This document shows, one piece after another, positions 33,500 through 45,799 of a stretch of 64,000 nt of DNA. Source of the DNA: Apoda limacodes (taxonomy: Eukaryota > Arthropoda > Insecta > Lepidoptera > Limacodidae); the NCBI GenBank assembly GCA_946406115.1, contig OX291555.1:10930001-10994000 (forward strand). The letters are read 5' to 3'. A model generated the notes under the pieces. It did no database searches. It was not told the DNA's origin and saw only the letters and a list, made by a program, of their open reading frames with translations. The position numbers were made by a program, and so were the translations under genes. The first letter of the stretch is position 1. Every line of letters begins with the position of its first letter.

Positions 33500-35800
33500 T
33501 CTACACAAGTTTCAGTACCTAAATCTTATACCTACTGGAAAAGATTCACCACATTTTTGGTTAACATCAGATTTTTATCAAATTTATATTTATATTTAAC
33601 TCTCTCTGTAGGTGAACACCGGAACTCAATAAAAAACTACGAAATAATTAACGTAATGCCGGAATTATGAAGACACATACAAAGCAACCTTCTCTTACTT
33701 TAAATTTAGATATCTGTTTTCAGTGGATATTTTTCTGAAACTTTTTAATTTATTTGCCAGAAAAAAAAACCAAATAGAAAAAGAATACCTATACTATATA
33801 CTGCGGGGTTTAACTAATACTAATACATGTTACCCGCCGTAATATACGGCATTCCGATATCGAATAGACTGAAAATACTGTAAATGGTAGCATGTACGTG
33901 TATTTTTTTTCGTGAATTGGAAAGAATGATTGTTGAAACGTTTCGTTCACAAAATGTATGGCCTGTAACGGAACGTTATTTTTTCTGTTTTGCACGCTAG
34001 CTAACCCTTTACACCAGCGCAAAAATGAAATCGCCATCCTTTTTTCTTTAATTACTGAACGCAAACATCTGGGGATTTCCCGCAGCAAAAACTTTGTTCG
34101 TTTCATCTCAGTATTAGGTTTTTTATATAAAATTGACAAGCTTTATTAGACCACAAAAATCATTATGTAGGTACCAATGATTTAACTTTTCCTTATTATA
34201 CGGCATTTTTCCCTAAAATCCAGCAATTTCAGATTTTAAATACGGCAACCCAAAACTCTACTGGAACAACACTGGAAACAACTGTCTCGGTCGACTCTTA
34301 CTTTCTTGTTCATTTATTACAGTATATTTACTCATCTCGCTTCTTCAGTCATGCATTTATGAACAGCTTAAAACAACATGTTTTTCTAGCGTGGAAGCCA
34401 TTTTGACTATTTTCTTGCCTGGCCAGTTTAGCTCATACCATGTATTTTTATAGCTCAATGACATTTTCACAAGAAGCGCCGACATTGCCACGGGCTAGAG
34501 TAAACGCATAATTTAATATTTCACATAACACATGATGTAATACTAACTCAAATTTAGTCAAACCACTTAAATATTTGTTTCATCAGCTGTGTAGCCGGTT
34601 TCAAAACCAAAGGTCCAAAAGTAATCAATTTTAATACTAACAACAATGTCAAATCAATGTTGCTATGTTTAAAAGTACATATCGGACGGAGGCATAATAA
34701 TGTACAGGGTAGTAAAGCAGGGGCCGTGGTTGGAACTAAAGTACCTTAAATAACAATGTTGGCCAAAGTTTCTTTATTTTCTTAAATAGGTAAACCTTGA
34801 ACTATATTTAAATATTTTTAAATAAATCATATACGTAGATGAATCAGAAATCGAACCTGTAAAAAATTAAGACTTTTGAGATACCATGTTATTCACAAGA
34901 AATTGATCCTTATGAATAACCCTTTGGACCGATGTCATATTATATTCTGTCTCAAACAAGTCATTTATTTACCTTTGCTTATTTTTTATTTTTTTGGTAA
35001 ATATAAGGTTTCCTTTCAGTAAAATTTGTCATCATTAACATTTAAGGCGCTCTCAAATCTCCAAAGACGCTCTTTTCCACCCTGCATATTGCGGATACTA
35101 CCAACTATAATATCTATATATTATTAACTATTCTTATTACTTCCAAACATAAAATTTAAATATGTAAAATATCAGTTACTACAACTGCGCGAAATTCGGT
35201 AATTGCCGTGGCTGGGAACCGGGATATAAAGTATTCTATGTATTTTTTATTCCTTCAGCTTGCCATATGCCAAAATCAGTTCACCTCGTTACTGCATGGG
35301 CCCAGTGGCAACATATAAGTTGCCAAAGGTTATCTTTTGCGGGAAAAAAGTATATTATGTCCTTCATCGTCAATTTAGCTATCTCTGTCAATTGAGGGCT
35401 ACAAAGGGATATTTCGTTACCACGTGAAGTAATTTTTACTAATGTACTATTTTGTAAATAATGAGTTAACTTTCGCTACGATGTAGTTTGTGTTTTCTTT
35501 TATTTCTAAATATTTTAATGGAAAACTACCAAAACAAAGCTTAGCAAAATGGCGTAAGAAATAGTAAATGAGAAATCTTTATCCTTGACTACTTAAAGCT
35601 CTTTACTAGTTAAAAGTGTAAAGATAAATTATGTTTATCATCATCATAGCTCCTGTTGTAATAAATAGAATTAACTTAATGTTGAGTTACTTAATTAATA
35701 ATTAGTTGGTAATGTAATGATTAAAAATAATTGTACGTCGCGACTAATGCAATAAAATTAAAAGGTGTATATCTATTATCATTATTGTAACTTAAGTAAT
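33500..35800. other. intron 1, no gene recognised
   Basis: AT-rich. The 109-codon minus-strand frame at 33810-34139 and its plus-strand partner show no family features. Confidence 0.35.
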
Positions 35801-35804
35801 GGAA

Positions 35805-36349
35805 GTAATTGCCAGTGTTGCCACCTTTTGATTTTGGTTTTCCCCGGACTCCTTTATATTTTATAAAATTATAAAATATAAAATGTTTTCCCCTAAACAT
35901 TTATATTAGAATTACAACACAATAAATAACTATTTACTAAAGTATGTATTGACAATATTATTTCTAAATATTCTTGGAATGCATCCATTATTTGAGTTTC
36001 CAAGTCTACCACTTCATTGTTTTGTCTTAAAATTATTCATATCATTTGTAAATTTTTTCAACATTGCGTATGTCGGGGTAAATAAAACACAAGACTTGTA
36101 ATTTGCTTATAATCTTTGAATGATGTAACATCTCAATGGATATTCTGTTCCTCAGGTTACTTTTTATGACTGAATAAATGAAAAAAGCTTTTCCACGTTA
36201 GTTATCAAAACTGTCCCTAAAAAATCCCCTAATATTTTTTTACCCTTAACATACCCCTCAATCATTTAATACCCTAAAAATCCCCTAAACGTTCAAAATT
36301 CCACTAAATCTAGGGGAAAATACCCTAAGGTGGGAACACTGGTAGTTGC
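35805..36349. mobile_element. hAT-like non-autonomous element with 8-base target duplication
   Basis: Element 35813-36341 (529 bases): left end CAGTGTTGCCACCTT, right end AAGGTGGGAACACTG, inverted at 14 of 15 positions. Flanks GTAATTGC (35805-35812) and GTAGTTGC (36342-36349) agree at 7 of 8, fitting the 8-base duplication of hAT transposons; CAGTGTT-type ends also fit. The interior has repeated CCCCTAAA motifs and no transposase. Confidence 0.75.
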
Positions 36350-37685
36350 TTTAAGCAATCATTTACGTATTTATTCTATAAATAAAAATTTACAAATATG
36401 GACAAATAAACAATTGTCCCATTCCTCAAAATAAGTAATTAAGTTTTACGTTAAAGCAATTAAGGTCAACAATTATTTATTTATACGTACACACATACAC
36501 GTATTCCTTTGATTCCTACGTTTGATAAATATAATCTTGGAGAAAAACACTCACACTCTCGCCTATAGACAAACACATCAGTCATCTATAATTTACTATA
36601 CATAACAAACATAAATTTAGTCTCAGAACAAATATCTAGATAGACTAACTAACTTTAAGATCTTTTTGTTTTGATAACAGAGTAAAAAATGTAAGACTGC
36701 AAACAGTTTCTTAAAAAAACGTTTTGTTTCTTAAGTTTATTTTTTGAAATTTCTAAGTAACTTTAAGAAAGAATCTGTTGACATGTCCGAGTTCTAAGCT
36801 CCGAAATTTTTTACGCTTCTTGTCCTAGTTGCTAGATTTTAGAGATGGCAACCCTACCGATAACACAACTATTCGTGTTGGCACTTGTTAACTATATATT
36901 TTGTACTTCTTGACTAACCTGATTTAAGCTGCATTAATTTTTTGGGCGATTTCTTCTTCATAAGATAGCGGTGATCCCTCTCCGCTTCCAAAAGTGTTTT
37001 TGGTCGGTCGCTAATGGGTTTAATTAAGCCTTTTCATTTTGCTTTTCTTTGTTATCGGTCTCGGCATTTTCTTTTGCAAACGTCGCGTTTGTTTCTTAAT
37101 TTTTTTTTTGGGTGTCACATTATTAGCAAACTTAAAACGTCAAAACGGTAGCAGCTAAATTGTACTTAACGTTATTATAATTAATAACATAACACTATAA
37201 TATTATTTAAAATATGTTTTACAATTCATTGCTCGTTGAAATCATAACTTATTGAAAAACCGGTGATATATGGGATTTATTAGGGTTTTATTAATGAATT
37301 TCAATTTATCGTCTAGTTTTTACAATCAAATTCTGAATGAGATCATATGACATATCTAATTTATTTTAGAATACCGGTTATTTACTAGATTTTTCTATCT
37401 TTTTTGTATATTCTGCTTCAAGTTGTGATTCAAATGCCTAAGTAGGTACCCACAGCTTAATGTGTATCAATTTATTATCTAGTTTTCAAAATTAAATTTT
37501 GAATGCGGTGACACCATATTATAATTTATTTTAATACCGATCGACCGATTTAATAATCAATACCGATCGGGACCTAAGCTTAGAACCATCTTCATGAAAA
37601 AAACACAATGATTTGCCAATAAGGATAGGTCAAACGGTGTCGGAATTCATCGATCTTATACCTACATGCTAATATAGGTATCTTA

Positions 37686-37938
37686 TAAGCCTCATACGTC
37701 CCCACTGTTGGGACACGGCCTACCCTGACCAAGGGTGATTTGGGCCATTGTCCACACGCGGACCCAGTGCGGATTGTGGACTTCACATACGTCTTTTTTT
37801 TTTGACATATGCAGGTTTTCTTACGATGTTTTCCTTCACCGAAAAGTACTTGAAAAAAAGACTCATTGGTTCACGCCGGGCTCGAACCTCCGTCACTTAG
37901 GCCGCAAAGTGAAATTGATACCCCTTGGCCATCACCAA
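37686..37938 (-). mobile_element. tRNA-derived SINE, second type
   Basis: Minus strand: A box TGGCCAAGGGG and B box GGTTCGAGCCC, then a body matching the plus-strand copy at 61683-61965, ending GGGACGTATGAGG. Different body from the 16.4-kb SINE. Confidence 0.72.
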
Positions 37939-37982
37939 CTCTATATAAAAATAAAGGTAATATATGTGTAAAATGTAAAATA

Positions 37983-38259
37983 TATATGTCACCGTAAAAT
38001 TGTAAATAACGTTAGGTTATAATCGATCTAGTGAGATTGCATACTATGAAACAAAATGAGGCAGAAATCGCACTGTATAAATCTTTTTGGGTGGGTTAGG
38101 TTCAGTTTCGCTTGTGATCAAGTAGATGCGGAGCGAGCGATCTAACCAAGTTTCATATAATCTAAAAAATACACTTTATAATATTATTTGTTCTATAGTA
38201 TACAATCTTACTAAATAGATTATAACCTAACGTTATTTTCAATTTTACGGTGACATATA
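37983..38259. mobile_element. palindromic TA-flanked MITE
   Basis: Ends TATGTCACCGTAAAATTG and CAATTTTACGGTGACATA; the arms stay paired for about 70 bases each (through AACGTTAGGTTATAATC and a TACTATG-AACAAA segment). Flanking TA suggests a Tc1/mariner-type target. 277 bases, no coding. Confidence 0.72.
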
Positions 38260-38366
38260 CATACCAACATCTAAGCTTGGCTACGCTGCTCACTACACAC
38301 GAGGGTGTAGGTTGCAGCCCGAGCCGCAGGCGAGGGCGGAATTCAGCTGAGTATGTTTTGAGCAGA

Positions 38367-38390
38367 GCTCACGAGTATTATACGACTGCA
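38367..38390 (+). repeat. short motif shared with 56368-56391
   Basis: AGAGCTCACGAGTATTATA and AGAGCTCACGAGTGTTATA occur at the two sites with similar T/A-rich continuation. Family unknown. Confidence 0.4.
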
Positions 38391-38399
38391 TTTTTTCAG

Positions 38400-39350
38400 C
38401 ACACTGGAATGACAGAAAATTAGTGTTAAAATTTTGTAAAAAGTTAAAATTTAATGGAATCTAATAGTTTTGATATGTTTTTAACAAACACGTTGCATTT
38501 ATTTTTCCAAAAATAAGAACTTAGTTCATAGGCTCTTTTCTTACTAATAAAATAAAACAAAAATCTCTAAAGAAAATGGAAATTGTCATTACCGCTCTAG
38601 TGCTATTAAAATGCCAAAAACGTTGCAGTAAAGGCTGTTTTATGCGCAAATGTATGAAATATATATACGAAATTCTAACATACATTTTCATAATATATAT
38701 AGATAAAGATTTTTGAGTAAAGAAATGAAGACAAGCTAATTGGAGCAATGTTTCTGTCCTTAACACTCCTGTAATAAACCTCGACGTAGATCAAATCATT
38801 ATACACCCATGAATCTTAAATTTATACTTACAACAGTGATAACATGTTACAGATAAATCAATGATTACAAACAACAATACAAATTATAAACATTAATTTA
38901 CTCAACCCATTATCATAAGATTAAATCTACCACAATTCATATTAAATACGTACTAAAAGAAATAAAAAGGCTATAATAAAATTTTATAACTCTAAACATA
39001 ATTAAATATAACTCGTTAACTCAACAAATCGCATTGTAAGGCTGTCGAATGATTGAGTATAAAAACCATCTTTACAATGCGATCGTGCATAGTTTTTTTC
39101 TCACGGGTGCTATTACTGCTTGCAAGGGTAACCAACGTGACTTCCTAGGAACTTAACTACTATTTTCCATCTGTAATAGGTTTAATCCTGGAAACTCAGG
39201 CAAGATTACACAAATTAGATCATTAGAGGCTGTGTGAGAAAAATAAATAAAGAGAAAAACTGGAAAAGTAGGCTGTATAGCTCTGCGTCTTTACCTTATA
39301 TATAAGACCATTTTATCTTATGTAATATAAGTATAGCATAGACTCTCTCT
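38400..39350. other. intron 1, AT-rich, no gene seen
   Basis: Nothing recognisable; the 81-codon minus-strand frame at 38521-38766 has no features. Confidence 0.35.
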
Positions 39351-39355
39351 CTTTT

Positions 39356-39714
39356 TTAAAAGGATGCGATTCGCGGCGCCTCGCAGCGTGTTTCATACAA
39401 ACGGATTTCCTACTTGTTTTGGACATTTACTGTTCAAATACTGTAAAATTTCGTAGACATGATATAAATATCCCAAAAAAATGTTTTCATTATCTTGTAA
39501 TCTTATTTGAGGCCATTTGTATGAAAACCTAGAATCCTGTATGACTTTGAAACTATACTATTAAATAAAAAACAATCATGCTGCAGACATAGATATTTAT
39601 TCCTAGAACACTTTTTTAAAATTTTATGGTATTTGAATGGTAACTATCAAAAATAAGTGGGAAATTCGTACGTATGAAACACGCTGCGAGGCGACGCGAA
39701 TCGTATCCTCTTAA
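39356..39714. mobile_element. TTAA-flanked MITE with ~50-base TIRs
   Basis: TTAA at 39356-39359 and 39711-39714 bracket 351 bases. Arms starting AAGGATGCGATTCGCG and (reversed) GAGGATACGATTCGCG match over about 50 bases through CCTCGCAGCGTGTTTCATAC. TTAA duplication is the piggyBac-type signature; no transposase inside. Confidence 0.78.
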
Positions 39715-40065
39715 TCTGACATTATCATAACTTCAGGCTATGCTGCAATGTATGCACAGCATAACGCATAACTATCTACATATTTGACACGCCTGATTTA
39801 CAAACTAGTAGAGTCGTATCTCTCGCCTCGGCGGCGGCGACGCCATGTCGAAACAATATCTAAAATACAATGCCTACGCTGTTCTAGACATGAGTTTACA
39901 TGTCGGAATTTATTGAATATTTATTGTTTACTAGTTATGCCCTGTAGTTTTGCAGGGAAATTTATTCCATATCGTAATCTTACAACGTTTTCTGTAGTGC
40001 CCGTGTTTTTATTACCTTTTATTTAGTTTCACCCGTCCCGTGTCTGTAATCAAAACATGTAAGTT

Positions 40066-40662
40066 ATCATTTACAAGATAAGGTGAAGCTGGCCTGCCAA
40101 AAAACTAGGTGTACTCAACAGAGCGAGGCAGTACTTCACGTCGGGGCAGAGGTTGCTGCTTTACAAGACGCAGGTTCGGCCCCATATGGAGTACTGCTGC
40201 CATCTCTGGGTGGGTGCACCCGGATACCAGCTTGGATCTTTTGACTTGGTTCAACGACATTCTGTGAGAATTGTCGACGATCCCAAACTCACTTGCCGAA
40301 CCCTTAAGTCTGAGGAGAGACTTTGCCTCCCTGTGTGTGTTCTACCGCTTGTACAATGGGATGTGTTCTGAGGAATTGTTCGAAATGATGCCCATGGCTA
40401 CTTTCTGCCATCGCACCGCTCGCCATAAGAATGCATTCTCACACTTTAGAACCGAAATGGTCGCGTAGTGTGCGTAAACTTCCTCCCGCGAACGCTTGGC
40501 TTGTGGACTACAGTATGGGGTTGTTCAAGAAAGAAGTTATTGGATTTTTGAAGGGTCGGCAATGCGCGAGTGATACTTCTGGTGTTGCAAACGTCCACAG
40601 GCCACGGTGACCGCTTACCATCAGTCAGACCGTGTGTTTGCCACCTTAGGGGTATAAAAAAA
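40066..40662 (+). mobile_element. 5'-truncated LINE copy, decayed
   Basis: Starts at the TCATTTACAAGATAAGG block (equivalent to about 12906 in the 11.5-kb copy) and ends in the family tail plus A-run near 40658. The reading HMEYCCHLWVGAPGYQLG is kept, but a 5-base loss after ACTTGCCG shifts frame, and there are further deletions near 40430 and 40495. Not functional. Confidence 0.78.
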
Positions 40663-41097
40663 AAAAGGTAATACCTATATCCTATAAGAAAATTTGTAAA
40701 ATTATCAAAAAAATGTAAAGTCAACTGAATTCTGATTATAGTGAGGAAATTAAATTGTAAGTTAATAGTAGGTACAATTTATTATTAGAATCAATGCAAA
40801 GATTTGGGTGGTATCATACGGTTGTGACGAAACCCTTTTACAAGTAGGTTTCGTTTTTGCCATTTGTTAACTTACCCCTAAAAAATTACAATCAAGTTAT
40901 TATAATAACCATAACCAGAATTTTTTTGATTTTACAATCATTTTCGTACTGGCTAAAATCTGACAACTATTAACTTTTTACTCGGTTTACTCCAGAACAT
41001 TGTTTTTTCGTGTGTCAAATTTCATCCAAATCCGTTTAGCAGTTTGTACGTGATTAATTGACAAACATCCATATTAATAAAAATTAGGATTATACTA

Positions 41098-41170
41098 AAA
41101 CTAGTCTTTGTCTGCGAGAACCTAGATTCGGTTATCGACTTGGGATTTCTATGCTCACTCCTTTATTATA
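41098..41170 (-). repeat. degenerate Helitron-like 3' end
   Basis: ACTAGTC then AGATTCGGTTATCGACTTGG and GGATTTCTATGC, the reversed 3' segment seen at 16161 and 18637. Confidence 0.4.
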
Positions 41171-42431
41171 TGTAGTAAGCAAAGTTACTTTATAAAACTA
41201 TAGTTACAACGTCACGCCCTAACTTTCGAACGACTGCACCAAATTAAATATTTTTTTTTTGTTCGTTATTACGAGGGCAGGGTTTTTATAAAAAAAACCG
41301 TCAAGTACGAGTCGGGCTCGCGCACTAAGGGTTATCCGATTGTAATGAAATTTTGGTAAATTTTGAAATTTGATTTAGTACAACCCTTTCACAATAGGTG
41401 GCGCGACAGTTGTTTTAAAAAAGAGCAACAACGTTCGCGGGCTCAGCTAGTTTATAATATTAATCAAGGATGAACTTTAACTTCAGGAACTAAACTCAGA
41501 CTAAGAGTTTACCAGACGACACTAATTCTGAAATTTCAGCCCTCTATCCGTAAAACAGGAAAATGTTGAATTGTCAAAAATTTAAATATAAATATCTCGT
41601 TTGGTATCACTATAAGACGTGACTCTACTATAGTTTTCAACACCTCTCTTTAACCATACAAAACCATCAATGACGTATTTTGCAAGCTATCGTTCGATGA
41701 ATGCATACATGTACAATAAACAACACAAAGATGTTCATTTATAAATCTATTTAAATAACAAAAGTACATTCGCGCACAGAAACGTCAGTGATTTATTTAT
41801 CAGTATTGTGTACACGACTGTAATGGACATTATTAATGACAGACCCGTTGCATTGGATGTATTAGAAAATTTATTTGCGACACCGCAATGTGTTTAAAAT
41901 GCCAGTGAGACAAGTGCAGTTTTACGACATTGAAGTTTTATTTGAGTGTTAGACTTTTTGGGAATATTTTAATTATTTGAGAAGATTACCTATACGTCGA
42001 TCAAAGTCGCTTAAAATGTATAAAGTATGTGACTATTCTTGAACCAATTAAAATTGACATACCGCTTAGTGTTAAATCTTCCAAGCGAACCTTGCACATT
42101 TAAGGAGAATGTCTGTAATTTTTTTGACAGCTTTCGTCATGAAATTTTTTGAGTATTTCAAAATGTAGATACATGTAAATTTGCATACCTACTACCATTT
42201 TTAGCCACACGTATATCATCGGTTTCTCACGAATTCGTTTACTGCTCCACTCCCTAGAAGCGTTAAAGTTATATTTGTAGCATATTCCTCAACAAACAGA
42301 CTATCGTGGAAGAAAGTTTTTTGGTTCAATAATTTTTGTCATAATTTTATTTAATTTCTTTACCTAAAAATATTTCTTAAAGTAATCTTACAAAAAGTTT
42401 ATTACTCAATTAAATACATGTTACTTTTTCT

Positions 42432-42867
42432 TTAAGAGGCAGTACTACGTGACAGTAAAAACAAGGATGACGCGATATGTAACTAACTAACCGTGCGTGA
42501 TAATTCAACTACATAGCATTTCACTGATTTTTTTATTGACACACACACATGAAATAAATTAATAGTTTATTACACTTTATTTTCTCAAAAAATGCGTTTT
42601 CTCAGGGTTGATAGCACTACTACGGCTATGCTTTAGCAAAGTTGTAAACTGATAGTACTTATAACTTTCGAGATTACTTTGCTTAAACTTAAAAAAAAGG
42701 GGTAATTTTAGGATTTTTTCTATAGAACCAAAGTTGATTAATCGTTTTCCAGGGTCTGAACCATATTCCGAAGAACACAGAGATTAAATTTTAGTCAGAT
42801 CTGCTCAGCGGATCCGGAGAAATATTTCCCAAAATAAAAATGAAACTTAGGTAGTACAGCCTCTTAA
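42432..42867. mobile_element. second TTAA-flanked TIR element
   Basis: TTAA at 42432-42435 and 42864-42867 enclose 428 bases. Ends GAGGCAGTACTAC and GTAGTACAGCCTC are inverted at 12 of 13. Starts with GAGG like one end of the 39.4-kb element. No coding. Confidence 0.72.
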
Positions 42868-43476
42868 CTTCATTTTATTCCCACCAAAAGTTATTCAACA
42901 CTCAAGGACAAGTAAGGTGCAGTGTCTCGATTGTAATCTAAGTAACGTTAAAAAATGTGAAGTCGTTAGTAGGACCCCAAGTTAATGATGCGTAAAAGGT
43001 CAATATGGTACTTCATATTTAACATTTCTTGTCGGTCGTAGGTTAGGACAGAGTTACGCAAAGGACTATGGTAATTCATAAATCATAAATCATATTTATT
43101 ACAATCATGATGTTGTATGTTGTTTTTTATACAACGGAAGACAGCCTCAAGAATACATTAAAAAATAATTTATTTATTTCAAGTACTTAAACAAATAAAG
43201 TATAAAACCATTGTAATAAATTTTATGTTTTACAATAACTTACTTATGAAGAATTATATGTATAAAATCATTAAATTTCTAAAATAATTTGAATAACCCA
43301 TAGCATTCTACTAATTCATTACTAAGTTCTGAACATTTTTTTAATTGAATTCTAATTGATTTCACAATAGAATATTATTTTAAAAAAATATACTTATCCC
43401 TTTTGAAGTCAACTGTACTAAATTAATCTTTATTTGATAGTATTTTATTAGTTTAAACTTATTTTCGTTGTTGCAG

Positions 43477-44194
43477 AAACAATCTTGCAACTCCAGAACC
43501 GAAGTCTGCTGCAGAATTGACGCCAGTTTCCAGGGCTCCTTTACAGGATCTGGAAACCAAGGATTTGTAGGAACCAGCTCATCTCAAACTGGATACGGAT
43601 CTAGCACTTTTGGCTCTTTCGGTGCCAAAGGATCTTCAAATACCCAAGGTGTAACAACTTCAGGGTTTGGCAGTACAGGCTCCGGAGCCTTTGAAAGCTC
43701 AACATCAGCTCCAGTTTTTGGCTCTACGACGGGATACCAGTCCACCAGTCAATCTAACTTCATAGAGACCGATACCTTCCAAGCTGGAAGCGATAACGCG
43801 GGAGTTTTTAGACCTGGTGCCATCGGAAGTGGACTAAAACCTGGTATTCCCTACCTCCCACCTATTGACAACACCAACAGTGGCACTAACCTTGTAACTT
43901 CAACTGCCTTCCCTTCACCAAATCCAGTTACTTCTCCACGTCCCACTTTCAATACCCCAAGACCTACTTCCCCAAGACCTACTCCCCAACGACCAACTTC
44001 CCCAAGACCAACTTCCCCAAGACCAGCTTACCGTCCATCTACCACAACTGCGCCAGGGTACTTACCTCCCCCCGTTGGAGAGTCCAGTAACACCAAAGAG
44101 ACCATCGTCAGACCTCCAAACTACAACGACGGCAGTATAATTTTGGACGAGAACAGATACCCTAACCCAAAACCAACAGCTGGACCCAGCATAA
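43477..44194 (+). CDS. scaf: scarface-like, exon 2: second half of clip 1 and Pro-Arg-Thr linker
   Basis: 718 bases (residues 330-568 plus one base of a split codon), acceptor TTGCAG, donor GTAAGT. It opens with KQSCNSRTEVCC, supplying Cys333, Cys340 and Cys341 to complete clip domain 1. A Ser/Gly/Thr-rich stretch follows, then a proline-rich linker with tandem PRPT/PRPA units around residues 490-530 and YLPPP motifs, likely extended and possibly O-glycosylated. The downstream reading past 44194 is intron. Codon use and repeat character match exon 1. Confidence 0.85.
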
Positions 44195-44473
44195 GTAAGT
44201 ATACTGTAATAAATTTTTTCTTCTGTTAGACTATTTAACCAGCAAGATTTTAATCAAAAAAAAACATAGACATCATCAACATAGAAACAGGATTGTATAT
44301 TCAACTGGTTCCGTCTGATCACGTACATTTCTCGCCTTAATAACCGCTTCATAACCTTAAAAGCAATGTAGTTATTCATTGTTCTGGTACCAGTTCTTTT
44401 CTGTTCTCTTCTATTAGATATTATTGTTGCTTTCTTTCACACCTCTCTAATTATTCCCTTTCTTTTTTCTCAG
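44195..44473 (+). other. intron 2
   Basis: 279 bases, GTAAGT to CAG, phase 1, pyrimidine-rich right end. Confidence 0.8.
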
Positions 44474-44604
44474 ATGATGTCCCCGTAGGCTGTGCCGCTG
44501 CTCTGAAGTGTACTCCCATCGAGTTCTGCACTGCTGAAGGAGTTATATCCAACACCTCTGTAATTTTGACCAGAGACCAAGAAAATTACAGAGTGCCTCT
44601 TACG
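44474..44604 (+). CDS. scaf: scarface-like, exon 3: first half of clip 2
   Basis: A 131-base exon flanked by a strong T-rich tract with CAG and by GTGAGT. The codon split with exon 2 gives Asn569; the exon then encodes residues 570-612 and ends in phase 0. It carries Cys575, Cys581 and Cys587 in GCAAALKC and FC context, a signature I recognise from the scarface-type second clip domain. The 44-residue segment has no stop in this frame and joins cleanly to exon 4, which supplies the last three cysteines. Confidence 0.85.
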
Positions 44605-45799
44605 GTGAGTTACATGTTTTCAAGTATAAGAGCTTGTTATGTCACCTCTTACTTAAATTTTTAACTCTTAAAATCAATTTCAGTCGCAAAATCTTATGAA
44701 AATCGAGAAAAACGCAGTTTGCTTTTTGAAATATAAAGGTGTTAACAATATGAGGGGCCACCTAATCAAAAACTTAACAAACGAACTTAATATTTCTCGA
44801 TTGCAGTAGGATTTAAACATTAAATTTAGTTTTATAAGTAAGCACGTAGCGCAGGTCCTCAGCCTGCCTCTTTCATTCAACTGGGTGCTTCGACTTTAAA
44901 AACATGCAAGTTTATATAATATATGTTTGTATATCCTCACGGTTATTATATCCAGAATATGGTAAGAAGGAAGTAGCTTTTCACCAACCGCTAAAACCTG
45001 TGTAAAACGTGGTAAGCCCATCGCTGCAACACACCTGCTCATGTTTATATCTGGACTAAGGTGACTTGAAGATGGTCTTACAATAAGTCCAGCTGAAGTT
45101 CGTTTGATTTATTGTAGTGATTCCTTTGGTTATGTAACCAGAAAGTTCTGATAATGAAGGAAGGATGTAGTTGTGTAGATTTCTTAATTTAAGCCTGTGA
45201 TTTTTATATAATACTAGCACGTTAATTCCTTGGTCTGTAATGACTTGTAATGACTTGACTGTTGCTGACAGCGCTGATGATGGCGAAAGCACAAACTAGC
45301 GCATAGCGATCAGCAAGGACTGCAATTTTGACCAAGCTTAAAGGCCAAGAACGTAACTAAGCTTAGATCAAGACCATTATAGTAAGGCCAGCAGCGCAGT
45401 CACTGCACACCAAAGCTTGAATAATGCTTTATTTAAAAAAAGCGAGTAATTTAAATAAGAGAAGGTCGACTTTGATGAAATAAAGTCGTCAAAATAATTA
45501 TCACATTACAAGCATTTTTGAGCTAAATCTTTTTGCACCTGATTTTTTTTTTGAACTAAACTCAAAAATAATGGATTTTTAAAGGAAATCGCTAGTGGCT
45601 AAGACTCACCAGCAATGAAATTCTATACAACTTTTTTGGCGCTTATTGAAGTATTGCGGAAAGGTCGACTTTGCTCAAAGAAAGTCTTCAAAATAATGAT
45701 TACAACCATTTTTCAGTAAAAACATTTTGTATAGTTATGCAATTTTGATAGTTTCTAAATCTTAACACAAACTATATGTATATTTTTTCTTGTAAACAG
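44605..45799 (+). other. intron 3
   Basis: 1195 bases, phase 0, splitting clip domain 2. It holds a diverged duplicate: GGTCGACTTTGATGAAATAA near 45467 and GGTCGACTTTGCTCAAAGAA near 45664, each followed by related sequence for about 75 bases. Confidence 0.75.

Larger units (their letters stand above)
21416..43476 (+). other. intron 1 of the scarface-like gene (22 kb)
   Basis: Begins GTAAG after AAG and ends in a T-rich tract and TTGCAG before AAACAATC. It splits clip domain 1 between its third and fourth cysteines; phase 0 on both sides. It is full of repeats: a (TA)n run, an inverted LINE copy, Helitron-like and TIR elements, a SINE and another LINE fragment. No internal exon was recognised. 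A 22-kb first intron often houses enhancers, but none can be read from sequence alone. Confidence 0.8.

Noticed and set aside
33810..34149. Opposed 109- and 63-codon frames
   Set aside because: Both strands open over the same interval, low-complexity composition at the ends, no recognisable domain.
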